DNA of 26,296 bases from an uncultured Eubacterium sp. (GTDB taxonomy: Bacteria > Bacillota > Clostridia > Lachnospirales > Lachnospiraceae). This document shows, piece after piece, positions 7,702 to 16,038 of the stretch. Location: positions 1 through 26,296 of the forward strand of contig CAJTTQ010000031.1 in assembly GCA_910579145.1 (NCBI GenBank), given 5' to 3'. The notes beneath the pieces are model-generated. The model was not told the DNA's origin, did no database searches, and saw nothing but the letters and a program-made list of their open reading frames with translations. The translations under genes and the position numbers were made by a program. Within the stretch, counting starts at the first letter, position 1. Each line of letters begins with the position of its first letter.

Positions 7702-8856
7702 CTACAGGCTCTCATGCAGCGGTTTACGCACCTTCATCCTCGTAATCTCCACCAACCCCAGTTTTGTCATATCGACAACCGTTGTCCGGACCGGATCTTT
7801 TTCAAACTCTTTCCGGAGTTCCTGCAGCACCGCCTCCTCGTGCGCCCTCTCCTTCATATCAATAAAATCTATGAGAATGATACCGGAAAGGTTACGCACC
7901 CGGATCTGTCTTGCCGCCTCCCGCGCCGCCTCCACATTGACCCGGAAAAAAGTCGTCTCGCGGTTGCGCTTTCCCTCAATCGCCTTTTGCGTATTGACGT
8001 CGATGACAGTGAGCGCCTCCGTCGGCTCGATCACGAGTGAACCGCCGCTCTTTAGCCAGACATGCTTTTTTTTCGCCTTCTCTAACTTCGCATGGATTCC
8101 GAGCAGCTTATCTAACGGATACTGGTCATCGTCGTAAAAAACGATCTCTTCGCCAGAACACGCCGGTTCTTTTTTCAGCATCTCATAGATCTCCCTCTCA
8201 TCGGTGATGATGCGGTCGAACGCCTCCCTCTTCCCATCCCGCACATATTTTATCAGTTCCATATCCGCACGGTACAATGTTGTAAAACGCGTGCGGCTCT
8301 TTGACCGGTTCACGACCATTTCCGCCTCGTACAAGAGCCTCTCGCACTCCGCCCGGATCTGCTCCTCTCCGGCTTTTTGACAACCCGTTCGCAAAATGAT
8401 TCCAAAAGGCGCGTCCTCATAAGCCGCCAGCAGCTGTAGTAAACGCCGCCTGACAGACTCCTCCTTTATTTTGGTGGATATCGTCTTAGCGCGGTTTAGC
8501 ACGGTTACGACCGCATATGTCCCCGAAAATTCGAGATTTTGGGTGACGACTGCCTGCTTCGCCTTAACCGCCGCTTTTTTTACCTGAACAGCAAACTCCT
8601 GTCCCGCCACGGCCTTCTCCGAGCCACACTCTCTGAGCGGCAGATAGCACATGATTTGTCTCTGCACTTCCACAAAAGCCGCCTGGATATTTTTTACCAC
8701 ATGATCCACCCTGCCGACATAAATATCCCCGATCCGGAGCGCCCGCTCATCCGCCCCCTCCACGATCACGTCGTCGAGCGCGTTCCCATCCAAAACAGCG
8801 CAAATATACTGATCTCCCTGACGGATGACCGCCATCTGCCTTTTACGTTCGTCCAT
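7702..8856 (-). CDS. rng: Ribonuclease G/E family protein
   Basis: This endoribonuclease cuts single-stranded AU-rich RNA and takes part in rRNA and mRNA processing. An S1 RNA-binding domain spans about residues 40-105 (GDIYVGRVDHVVKNIQAAFV). The catalytic domain carries GGSLVIEPTEALTVIDVN, with Asp286, and IILIDFIDM, with Asp330. These match the two Mg-binding Asp of E. coli RNase E/G (303 and 346). At 384 residues it is shorter than E. coli RNase G: it stops at RKPLHESL just where the zinc-link cysteines would come. ATG 8856 is preferred over the overlapping GTG at 8865, because GGGGTGAT sits upstream of it. It is the last gene of a three-gene operon. Confidence 0.9.
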   Translation of the reverse strand: MDERKRQMAVIRQGDQYICAVLDGNALDDVIVEGADERALRIGDIYVGRVDHVVKNIQAAFVEVQRQIMCYLPLRECGSEKAVAGQEFAVQVKKAAVKAKQAVVTQNLEFSGTYAVVTVLNRAKTISTKIKEESVRRRLLQLLAAYEDAPFGIILRTGCQKAGEEQIRAECERLLYEAEMVVNRSKSRTRFTTLYRADMELIKYVRDGKREAFDRIITDEREIYEMLKKEPACSGEEIVFYDDDQYPLDKLLGIHAKLEKAKKKHVWLKSGGSLVIEPTEALTVIDVNTQKAIEGKRNRETTFFRVNVEAAREAARQIRVRNLSGIILIDFIDMKERAHEEAVLQELRKEFEKDPVRTTVVDMTKLGLVEITRMKVRKPLHESL

Positions 8857-8861
8857 TCCGA

Positions 8862-9620
8862 TCACCCCAAATCATCAAAGTACATCTGGATCCGGTGTAC
8901 CTGATAAGAAAACGGCTCCGGTTCCGCATGCAGGTAACGCGCGTAAGCTTCCAGCACAAGTTCCGGCTTGATATTCGCCGCACTGCCCGAGACAAGTTTC
9001 AGGTAAAGTTCATCCTCACTGTCGTATTCATTGTTCAACTCCGGCAGTGCCGCGCCGGTCATATTTTCAAACTCTTCTCCTGAAAAGGCAAAACCCAGGA
9101 TGAACGGCTTCAGGTCGATCTCCTTCTCGCTCCGCTTCGTCTTCTTTTTCACCGGGATCTTCTCCTGCGCCATAAACGAAAGGAAGGTTTCCCGCAGATC
9201 AATATCCGCCTGTGGTTTGACATTCGCGCTAAACGTCGTCCCGTCCTTCCATGTGATCAGGTAATCGCAGGCATTTAGAAGCGCCATTGATGTCTTTTTC
9301 GACGCCGCGTCCTCTTCATCCAGCACATGGATCTCCGTCACAAAAATCTCATCTGTCATGGAAGCGTTCATGAGCGCGAGCAGTTCCTCTTCCGGCACAT
9401 CCGGCAGGGATTGGAAAGTCACATCGAGATATTCCCCATCGCTCGTCGTACCTACACTGAGCGGTGACGCAAAACTCATGATCTGGTGCGGACTGAAACC
9501 GCCCGTATATGCCACATCCAGCCCGGCGCGGCGAAACGCCTTCTGAAAAAAGCGCATACAGTCCAAATGGCCGATAAACTTTAACGAACCAGTCTTCGTA
9601 AACCTTATCCTCGTCTTCAT
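8862..9620 (-). CDS. DUF2344 radical-SAM-associated protein (TIGR03936)
   Basis: The 252-residue protein matches the DUF2344 / TIGR03936 family. These proteins are either fused to, or encoded directly after, a TIGR03960 radical SAM protein. The N-terminal hallmark is clear: RIRFTKTGSLKFIGHLDCMR, then AYTGGFSPHQIMSFASPLSVG. The start at 9620 overlaps the stop of the radical SAM gene as ATGA and has GGAGG nine bases upstream, whereas the longer frame from 9686 lies inside the upstream gene. The family's reaction is not established. Its constant pairing with a radical SAM enzyme and RNase G suggests a role in RNA or ribosome modification, but this is inference. Its stop is followed at once by rng. 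Confidence 0.9.
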   Translation of the reverse strand: MKTRIRFTKTGSLKFIGHLDCMRFFQKAFRRAGLDVAYTGGFSPHQIMSFASPLSVGTTSDGEYLDVTFQSLPDVPEEELLALMNASMTDEIFVTEIHVLDEEDAASKKTSMALLNACDYLITWKDGTTFSANVKPQADIDLRETFLSFMAQEKIPVKKKTKRSEKEIDLKPFILGFAFSGEEFENMTGAALPELNNEYDSEDELYLKLVSGSAANIKPELVLEAYARYLHAEPEPFSYQVHRIQMYFDDLG

Positions 9621-11506
9621 CCGGCACGCCCTCCTTTCTCTACGCAGACGCCGGTACCAAACCGGTGCGCCCCGCATCCTGTGCACTTCTCCCGGCAGTT
9701 TGGCGTGACGATTTCCTGCCCTGCCCGTTCATACTCGCGGTAGAGAAACTCTTTCGTCACCCCGATGTCGATAAAATCCCACGGAAACACCTCATCTTTC
9801 CCGCGCTCCCTATAATTGTAAAACTCCCTGGAAACGTTTTTGTCAGAGAGCACCTGCTCCCACACGTCTTCCTGGAACCAGTCCGTCCACGCGTCAAACA
9901 GACAGCCGCGGCGATACGCTTCCTCGATGACACCAGACAGCTTCCGGTCACCGCGCGCAAAAAGCCCCTCCAGTTCCGAAGTCGCCGCATCGTGGCAATG
10001 ATATCTTATGGAACGCCGGTTTAACTGTTCGTTTACCTTATCCCGCAGAAAACGCCTTTTTTTCTCGAACTGTCCTGCCGTATCCATCGGCGCCCATTGG
10101 AACGGCGTAAACGGCTTTGGCACAAAAAACGAAGAACTCACCGAAATTTCCGGCCGACCCTGTCTTGTTTCTTTCGGGCGCTCAAAATAAACAGACGCGA
10201 TCTTATCTGCCAGTAACGCGATCTCCTCGATATCGTCATCCCGCTCCCCTGGCAGCCCGAGCATGAAGTACAGCTTCACCCGGTTCCAACCGCCCTGGAA
10301 CGCCTGCCTTGCCCCGTCTAAGATCACTTCTTCGGTCAGTCCCTTGTTGATGACATTGCGCATACGCTGTGACCCGGCTTCCGGCGCAAATGTCAGGCTG
10401 CTCTTTCTGACATCCTGCACCTTCTCCATCACATCGAGGGAAAACGCGTCGATCCGAAGCGACGGAAGGGATACGTTCACCTTGCGCTCCTGGCATTCTT
10501 CGATCAGGAAATAGACAAGTTCCGCCAGTTCCTTATAATCACTTGAACTTAATGAACTTAACGTGATCTCCTCATAACCGGTATGTTCTAACATCTTTAC
10601 TGCCAGCCGCTTCATTTCCTCCACATTCCGGGGACGGATCGGCCTGTAGATCATACCGGCCTGGCAGAAGCGGCAGCCGCGGATACAGCCGCGCTGGATC
10701 TCCAAAACAACCCTGTCCTGTGTCGCGCGGATATATGGAACCAGCGGTTTTTCGGGATAATAGGTGTTCCCCATATCGGTCACGACCTGCTTTTTCACCC
10801 TCCGTGGCGCCGTTTCACAAAGAGGGCGCATCTCCTGGATCGTCCCGTCCTCTTCGTACACCACCTCATAGAGCGACGGGACGTAAATCCCCTCTACGGC
10901 AGCAGCCGCTTCTAAAAATTCCTGTCTCGGCGCACCGCTCCCCTTCCATTCTTTATACCTGTCAAGCAGTTCCCGGTAAGACGTTTCCCCCTCCCCGATA
11001 TACACAAGGTCAAAAAAATCAGCGATCGGCTCCGGGTTGTACGTGCAGGGCCCGCCGCATATGACAAACGGGTCATCACCCGTCCGGTCCCTGGCATAGA
11101 GAGGAATCCCCGAAAGGTCAAGGATCTGCAATATATTCGTATAACACATCTCATACTGGAGCGTGATGCCGAGAAAATCAAATTGTCTGACCGGCTGCTG
11201 GGTCTCGAGCGCAAACAGGGGAATTTTTTGTTCCCTCATGATCCGGTCCAGATCCGGCCACGGCGAATATACCCTCTCACAATACGTATCGTCCCAGCGG
11301 TTAAACATATCATAAAGGATCTGTATGCCTAAATGCGACATCCCGATCTCGTACACATCAGGAAAACACATACAAAAACGGATCTCCACAGCGGACGGAT
11401 CCTTTTTTACCATGTTGATCTCATTACCTGTATATCTGGCCGGCTTCTCGATCCGCATCAGGATCTCGTCCGGCAGCGCAAGCGTTCGTTTCTTTTTCAA
11501 TGCCAT
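9617..11506 (-). CDS. B12-binding-like radical SAM protein (TIGR03960)
   Basis: This is a 629-residue member of the TIGR03960 radical SAM family. The 4Fe-4S cluster motif is GCIRGCRFCQAGMIYRP (Cys274, Cys278, Cys281). The N-terminal half (about 30-200) has the flavodoxin-like layout of B12-binding domains (FPDVYEIGMSHLG, and later VICGGPCTYNPEPIADFFD and YIGEGE) but no classical DxHxxG. A cysteine pair CTGCGAH near the C-terminus may hold a further metal. The start is set at ATG 11506, with AAAGGA nine bases upstream. The reading frame is open up to 11614, but that part overlaps the promoter. The substrate is unknown. It is first in the operon with DUF2344 and rng. Confidence 0.9.
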   Translation of the reverse strand: MALKKKRTLALPDEILMRIEKPARYTGNEINMVKKDPSAVEIRFCMCFPDVYEIGMSHLGIQILYDMFNRWDDTYCERVYSPWPDLDRIMREQKIPLFALETQQPVRQFDFLGITLQYEMCYTNILQILDLSGIPLYARDRTGDDPFVICGGPCTYNPEPIADFFDLVYIGEGETSYRELLDRYKEWKGSGAPRQEFLEAAAAVEGIYVPSLYEVVYEEDGTIQEMRPLCETAPRRVKKQVVTDMGNTYYPEKPLVPYIRATQDRVVLEIQRGCIRGCRFCQAGMIYRPIRPRNVEEMKRLAVKMLEHTGYEEITLSSLSSSDYKELAELVYFLIEECQERKVNVSLPSLRIDAFSLDVMEKVQDVRKSSLTFAPEAGSQRMRNVINKGLTEEVILDGARQAFQGGWNRVKLYFMLGLPGERDDDIEEIALLADKIASVYFERPKETRQGRPEISVSSSFFVPKPFTPFQWAPMDTAGQFEKKRRFLRDKVNEQLNRRSIRYHCHDAATSELEGLFARGDRKLSGVIEEAYRRGCLFDAWTDWFQEDVWEQVLSDKNVSREFYNYRERGKDEVFPWDFIDIGVTKEFLYREYERAGQEIVTPNCREKCTGCGAHRFGTGVCVEKGGRAG

Positions 11507-11546
11507 ATTTTTGTTCCTTTCTGTTTCTCCTTTTGCACTGTGTACC

Positions 11547-11575
11547 ATTATAGCATTCCCGGAATTTCCCGACAA
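11547..11575 (-). promoter_or_regulatory. Promoter of the radical SAM-rng operon
   Basis: On the minus strand, TTGTCG (11570-11575) and a perfect TATAAT (11547-11552) are separated by 17 bases, a good vegetative sigma promoter. The transcript would begin about 35 bases before the ATG at 11506. Confidence 0.7.
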
Positions 11576-11582
11576 GAAAAAA

Positions 11583-11611
11583 TTGCAATTTACGAACGAA
11601 TATGTTACTAT
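11583..11611 (+). promoter_or_regulatory. Divergent promoter of the zinc-ribbon gene
   Basis: TTGCAA (11583-11588) and TACTAT (11606-11611) are separated by 17 bases. The -35 boxes of this and the minus-strand promoter are only 7 bases apart (11576-11582), so the two polymerases probably compete. The transcript would begin about 20 bases before the ATG at 11640. Confidence 0.6.
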
Positions 11612-11639
11612 CATAAGAAAAAAGCAAAGGAGCGAATCT

Positions 11640-12506
11640 ATGTGGTGTCCAAAATGTAAAAACGAATATGTCGATGGGATTACAACATGTGTCGACTGCG
11701 GCTGTGACCTGGTAACGGAACTTCCAGAAGAAATAGATCCGACCGCGCCTCAGATGATCGGCAGCGTAACGGATGAGGCCTCCGGAAACAAATTCATCCG
11801 CTTTTTCAAATTTTCCGGTATCCAGACATGCGGTCTCATCCCGTCAGAAGACAAAGACGGCTTTTGTATCGCCGTCTCTTATGAGGAAGCAGAACACGCG
11901 CGCGCGATCTTAAACGAACTTGCGGAAAACGAAGAAATAGAGGAAGCCGATCTCGAACAACTGGTGCCGGCGCTCGAATCACGGCTGGAAGAAATCAAAG
12001 AGGAGGAAGCCAATGAACTGCTGTCGGATCTGCGGACAGAGTCAAGCACCGTATATGTAAACAAACGCGATAAATATACCGACCTCAAATTCACCGCCTA
12101 CTCCTTTATCGCTTTTTCGATACTCGGCTATTTATTCGTCATTGCCAACGCAGCCGGGGTCTTTTCGATCTTCAGTACGTTCTCGACGGCGATACTGGCC
12201 ATTGTCTTTACGGTTTTTCTCGGAATCGGTATCTCCTCCTTCCGAAAAGCCGGAACGATCAAAGGACTTGTTTCCGAAGAAGAACTTGTCGTGGAAAAAG
12301 TGAAAGAATATATCGAAGAACATTTTACAGACGAATATCTGGCCTCTCTCGGAGATGATGAACTAAGTGAAGAGGAAGAATTTTTACATGTGACAGAACA
12401 ATTAAAAGCAGAAATCGCCCAGCAATTTCCGCTTTTTAACAAAGGATACATCGACCAGCTCGTGGATGATAAGTACGGGGAATTCTGTGACAGCCGCACC
12501 GAATAA
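11640..12506 (+). CDS. Zinc-ribbon, two-helix membrane protein of unknown function
   Basis: The ATG at 11640 follows AAAGGAG and a promoter; the open frame upstream to 11325 is an artefact of the neighbour's coding region. The 288-residue protein starts with a zinc ribbon, WCPKC...CVDC (Cys3, 6, 17, 20), directly at the N-terminus. A domain with DUF2007-like features comes next (about 37-95): IGSVTDEASGNKFIRFFKFSGIQ followed by CIAVSYEEAEHARAILNEL. An acidic helical linker (97-135) and two membrane helices (about 150-170 and 175-200) follow. The C-terminal 85 residues are acidic and cytoplasmic. This layout suggests a membrane-tethered sensor or adaptor that binds a metal or partner protein. 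No enzyme motif is visible. It is transcribed away from the radical SAM operon and runs toward bioB. Confidence 0.75.
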   Translation: MWCPKCKNEYVDGITTCVDCGCDLVTELPEEIDPTAPQMIGSVTDEASGNKFIRFFKFSGIQTCGLIPSEDKDGFCIAVSYEEAEHARAILNELAENEEIEEADLEQLVPALESRLEEIKEEEANELLSDLRTESSTVYVNKRDKYTDLKFTAYSFIAFSILGYLFVIANAAGVFSIFSTFSTAILAIVFTVFLGIGISSFRKAGTIKGLVSEEELVVEKVKEYIEEHFTDEYLASLGDDELSEEEEFLHVTEQLKAEIAQQFPLFNKGYIDQLVDDKYGEFCDSRTE

Positions 12507-12554
12507 CACGTCCCGGCATCCCCGCGAAACTACTGGCCCAAAATGATACGTTTC

Positions 12555-13517
12555 TCAAACTCTATATCCGATCTCCCGGAGCATGTTCCCATCCGTTTCG
12601 ATCGAAATTCCCATCGTCGTCAGAAAATCGCCGCTGATCGCGGCATTTGCTCCGGAGAGAAAACAGGATCTTCCCTGATCTTCCAAATACTCCCGCCCAG
12701 CCGCCAGACGGATGAACGCAGCCGGCAGCGCAAAACGAAATACCGCAACGATCCTGCGCATGTCATCCACACCAAGCGGCGCCGAATGTTCCAGCGGCGT
12801 TCCCGGCGCCGGATCAAGCATATTGACCGGAACCGAGGTCACGCCGAGCGACCGCTCATTCAGCGCCAGTTCGATGCGGTCTTCCATCGACTCACCGATC
12901 CCAAACAGCGCGCCGCTGCACACCGAAAGCCCGGCATTTTTTGCCGCACGGATCACGGTTCTCTTCTCTTCATAAGTATGCGTCGTACATATGCTGCGAA
13001 AATGGCGCTCTGAACTCTCAAGGTTATTGTGTACCATCTGCAGTCCCGCGTCGCGAAGCCTCTCCAGCTTTTGCCGGTCAAGCAGGCCAAGTGAAGCACA
13101 CAGGCGGAGGTTTGTCTCTTTCCGCAGTTTGACCAGGGACTTCGCAAGCTGCTTTGCCTCATGGCCGGATATTACCCTGCCCGACGCCACGATGCCATAT
13201 GCCATGATCCCCTTCCGCTCCTTTTCTTTTGCGTCACGGACGAGATCTTCCGTGCCGAGCAGCGGAAATTCCGGTATCGTGTCGATGGCTTTTGAAATGC
13301 CTGACTGCGGACAAAAAGCGCAGTCCTCCGTACATCTCCCGCCCTTCGCACTGATCACCGCGCAGAGATCAAACACATCCCCGCAAAAATGCCTGCGTAT
13401 TTCATCCGCCGCCTCGCACAGCGGCTCCAATGGCTCTTCCGACAGCTCCATCAGCTCTTCTTTTTGAAGCAGTTTACCGTCATACAGTTTCTTTTGATAA
13501 TACTCGATTTTCTTCAT
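12555..13517 (-). CDS. bioB: Biotin synthase
   Basis: BioB is a radical SAM enzyme that inserts sulfur into dethiobiotin to give biotin. The cluster motif CTEDCAFC (Cys62, 66, 69) sits in the usual KGGRCTEDCAFCPQS context. YGIVASGR, MVHNNLESS, and the closing GANAAISGDFLTT are all typical of the family. The 320-residue length is normal. The gene overlaps the end of bioY by 38 bases, so the two are translated together from one mRNA. The weak AAGG ribosome site fits coupling. No bioA, bioD or bioF is in the window, so the cell may import dethiobiotin or biotin through BioY, or carry the other genes elsewhere. No clear terminator is visible downstream, where it meets the convergent zinc-ribbon gene. 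Confidence 0.95.
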   Translation of the reverse strand: MKKIEYYQKKLYDGKLLQKEELMELSEEPLEPLCEAADEIRRHFCGDVFDLCAVISAKGGRCTEDCAFCPQSGISKAIDTIPEFPLLGTEDLVRDAKEKERKGIMAYGIVASGRVISGHEAKQLAKSLVKLRKETNLRLCASLGLLDRQKLERLRDAGLQMVHNNLESSERHFRSICTTHTYEEKRTVIRAAKNAGLSVCSGALFGIGESMEDRIELALNERSLGVTSVPVNMLDPAPGTPLEHSAPLGVDDMRRIVAVFRFALPAAFIRLAAGREYLEDQGRSCFLSGANAAISGDFLTTMGISIETDGNMLREIGYRV

Positions 13518-14052
13518 ATTGATTCATTACCTTAAAAAGCGGTCTTGCCACGATACCTGCCACGATACACTTTGCGGCATCTCCCAGCAGAAATGGTGCG
13601 CATCCTGCCAAAAACGCATCTCTTACTGACATTCCGGTAACATAGACCATCCAGCCCAGCGCAAACAGATACATGACCGGGATCCCAATAAATACTGTTA
13701 CGATAGAGTAACGGACAAGACTGTACTTCTTTCCTTTCAAAAGCGAGATTAAGACGACAGCTGCGATAAATCCGGCAAAAAAGCCCCCTGTCGGCCCTAA
13801 CAGATAGCCTATCCCTCCATTTCCGCCATTAAACACCGGCAGACCGACCGCACCGAGCAATATGTAAATGACGATCGATAACCCCGCCTGCACCGGTGGC
13901 AGCAAGAGCGCGATCAGATTAATAGCCAGTGTCTGAATACTGATAGCAGCCACCGCAAACGGGAGCGGGATGACAAGATAGGACGCTGCTACCAAAAAAG
14001 CTGTCATCAGCGTGATTTTTGTGATTACAAGAGTCTGTTTGGATAAGTTCAT
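13480..14052 (-). CDS. bioY: Biotin ECF transporter S component
   Basis: BioY is the substrate-binding membrane subunit of the energy-coupling factor transporter for biotin; the shared ATPase and T subunits are encoded elsewhere. The 190-residue protein has about six membrane helices. The family signature is clear: LPFAVAAISIQTLAINLIALLLPP near residue 25-50, then LLGAVGLPVFNGGNGGIGYLLGPTGGFFAGF. The ATG at 14052 with AAAGGAG eight bases upstream is the start; the open frame to 14115 contains the promoter. The ribosome site lies inside the BirA operator, so biotin-bound repressor would block expression. It overlaps bioB. Confidence 0.95.
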   Translation of the reverse strand: MNLSKQTLVITKITLMTAFLVAASYLVIPLPFAVAAISIQTLAINLIALLLPPVQAGLSIVIYILLGAVGLPVFNGGNGGIGYLLGPTGGFFAGFIAAVVLISLLKGKKYSLVRYSIVTVFIGIPVMYLFALGWMVYVTGMSVRDAFLAGCAPFLLGDAAKCIVAGIVARPLFKVMNQYEENRVLSKETV

Positions 14053-14086
14053 AATGTTAACTCCTTTTTTATTTTTGGTTAACATT
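14053..14086 (-). promoter_or_regulatory. BirA (biotin repressor) operator
   Basis: AATGTTAAC (14053-14061) and GTTAACATT (14078-14086) form a perfect nine-base inverted repeat with a 16-base spacer. This matches the known Firmicutes BirA box pattern of TTGTTAAC and GTTAACAA halves. It lies directly after the bioY -10 box and covers the transcription start and ribosome site. Confidence 0.85.
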
Positions 14087-14115
14087 ATTGTAACCGACGC
14101 ATCCCGTTTTGTCAA
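14087..14115 (-). promoter_or_regulatory. bioY-bioB promoter
   Basis: On the minus strand there is a perfect TTGACA -35 (14110-14115), a 17-base spacer and a TACAAT -10 (14087-14092). Such a strong promoter fits a gene set held off by a repressor, the adjoining BirA operator. Confidence 0.85.
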
Positions 14116-14188
14116 CTCCCCATTTTAATGTTTTTGAACAATATGTACAATTTTATCTATCAAAATGAAAACAATTTGTAACGAATCA

Positions 14189-14217
14189 TTGAAATTTTAT
14201 TTAAATGAGAGTATAAT
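14189..14217 (+). promoter_or_regulatory. Chemoreceptor gene promoter
   Basis: TTGAAA (14189-14194), a 17-base spacer and a perfect TATAAT (14212-14217) form a vegetative sigma promoter. A motility-sigma (TAAA...GCCGATA) promoter was looked for and not found. The leader of about 90 bases contains GGATAA (14229-14234) and TTATCC (14264-14269), which could close a hairpin. Confidence 0.7.
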
Positions 14218-14315
14218 CAATACTGTTAGGATAATTAAAAAATACTACGATAGCGTTTATTTCTTATCCAAATCTATCATTCTTACATAGTTACATTCGA
14301 AAGGAGCATTTACAC

Positions 14316-16019
14316 ATGGAAAAAAGAGAAAGTATCGAGAAACGGCTTAGCGTTTCTATTTTTAAAGTTTCAATGATCATCGCAGCAGGAGCCCTCATCG
14401 GCTTGATCGCGCTTATCACCATATCAAACAGATATTCGTATGCGTTGAAAAACTTTGGATTTGCACAGGGGGATATTGGAAAAGCAATGTTTGAGTTTGC
14501 GGATCTCCGCTCATCCCTGCGGGCGGCGATCGGTTATGATGACGCGGATGCTATTAACACAGTCGTCACGCAGCACACAGAACAAAAAGAACGATTTGAT
14601 GACTATTTTTCCCAGATTGAGAATACCATCGTTTCCGAAGATGGACGGGAAACTTACGAAGCGATCAAGACTGAACTAGAAGCTTACTGGGTGTTGGATG
14701 CGAAGATCATGGAACTTGGCGCCACGACAGACAGGGCCCTCTGCGTACAGGCACAGGAATTAGCACTGACGGAACTCGCAGATGCCTATGACAGCATATA
14801 TACAAAACTGGATCAGCTTTTAACGGTCAAAGTGGACGAAGGAAACAGTTTGGCAAGAGCGCTCACGATTGCGGACTGGGTGCTTGCCGCCGCCATCATC
14901 GCCATTATCATTATGGCAATGATTTTTGCTTCAAAGATCAGTAAAAAAATTGCAAAGAGGATCTCGGTTCCCCTGCAAAAACTTGGCGAACGTCTCAAGA
15001 CATTTGCCGCTGGAGATTTCTCCTCTCCGTTTCCTGCCGTCAACACGGGGGACGAAGTCGAAGACATGGCAAACGACGCCAAAGAAATGGCGGCCAACTT
15101 AGACAGCATCATACTGGATATCGGAGAAGTACTGGGAGAAATGTCCGCTGGAAACTATACGGTCCGGTCAAAGATTTCTGAAAAATATACCGGAGATTTC
15201 GAAAAACTGTACATTTCCATGCGCGGATTGCGGGATCAGATGACAGAAACTCTTCTGTCAATCGGCGACGCATCCAATCAGGTATCCGCCGGCTCAAACG
15301 AACTGGCAAACGCTTCCCAGTGCCTTGCTGAAGGGGCAACCGATCAGGCAAATTCCGTAGTAGAACTGCACGCTACGATTTCCGACATCACGGAAGCGAT
15401 GGAAAAGAGCGCCGCAAATGCGGACGAGTCTTATACGAAAGCCCAGCAATACGCAGACCAGGCTGACAACAGCCGTCAGGAAATGGATACGATGATGGCA
15501 GCGATGAACCGCATCAACGAGACCTCTACGCGGATCGGGGATATCATTTCCGAGATCGAATCCATCGCCGCGCAGACGAACCTCCTTTCCCTAAATGCTT
15601 CGATCGAGGCAGCGCGTGCCGGAGAATCCGGACGTGGTTTCGCCGTCGTTGCGGATCAGATCCGTGAACTGGCTGACCAGAGCGCGAAGGCAGCTGTCGA
15701 TACGAGGGAGTTGATCGAAGCTTCCATAAAAGAAGTTTCAGAAGGAAACCGTGCTGCGGACCACGCCTCCAACGCCATTGAGTCTGTCGTACAGGGAATC
15801 AAACAGATCGCTGACTTCTCTAAAAGCCTGAAAGTCATCATGGAAGATCACGCAGAATCGATGAGACAGGCAGAAATAGGCGTGAACCAGATTTCGGGAG
15901 TTGTTGAAAGCAACGCCGCCACTGCCGAAGAAGCCTCCGCGACGAGCGAGGAATTATCTGCGCAGGCAACGATGCTGGATGAATTGGTGGGACAGTTTGA
16001 ATTGAAGAAAAAAGCTTAA
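14316..16019 (+). CDS. Methyl-accepting chemotaxis protein
   Basis: This 567-residue transmembrane chemoreceptor passes ligand signals to CheA/CheW. TM1 is at about 15-37 and TM2 at about 185-205. Between them lies an all-helical extracellular sensor of about 145 residues, fitting a four-helix-bundle (4HB_MCP) domain. A HAMP domain follows (about 206-260), then a second HAMP-like stretch (264-316). The signalling hairpin tip is unmistakable: IAAQTNLLSLNASIEAARAG, then GRGFAVVADQIRELA (about 417-452). The methylation helices flank it. The ATG has AAAGGAG upstream. No chemotaxis or flagellar gene is nearby, so it is an orphan receptor and its ligand is unknown. It is a single-gene transcript ending in the hairpin at 16039-16078. 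Confidence 0.95.
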   Translation: MEKRESIEKRLSVSIFKVSMIIAAGALIGLIALITISNRYSYALKNFGFAQGDIGKAMFEFADLRSSLRAAIGYDDADAINTVVTQHTEQKERFDDYFSQIENTIVSEDGRETYEAIKTELEAYWVLDAKIMELGATTDRALCVQAQELALTELADAYDSIYTKLDQLLTVKVDEGNSLARALTIADWVLAAAIIAIIIMAMIFASKISKKIAKRISVPLQKLGERLKTFAAGDFSSPFPAVNTGDEVEDMANDAKEMAANLDSIILDIGEVLGEMSAGNYTVRSKISEKYTGDFEKLYISMRGLRDQMTETLLSIGDASNQVSAGSNELANASQCLAEGATDQANSVVELHATISDITEAMEKSAANADESYTKAQQYADQADNSRQEMDTMMAAMNRINETSTRIGDIISEIESIAAQTNLLSLNASIEAARAGESGRGFAVVADQIRELADQSAKAAVDTRELIEASIKEVSEGNRAADHASNAIESVVQGIKQIADFSKSLKVIMEDHAESMRQAEIGVNQISGVVESNAATAEEASATSEELSAQATMLDELVGQFELKKKA

Positions 16020-16038
16020 CAGAAAAAACAAAAAATAA

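Noticed and set aside
11507..11614. A longer N-terminus for the radical SAM protein.
   Set aside because: These bases contain the promoter and ribosome site for the ATG at 11506, and the extra residues resemble no family member.
14053..14115. A longer N-terminus for BioY starting at 14115.
   Set aside because: This stretch is the promoter plus BirA operator; the ATG at 14052 has a strong ribosome site.
14116..14315. A c-di-GMP riboswitch before the chemoreceptor.
   Set aside because: The leader is only about 90 bases and lacks the conserved core motifs; only a simple possible hairpin is visible.
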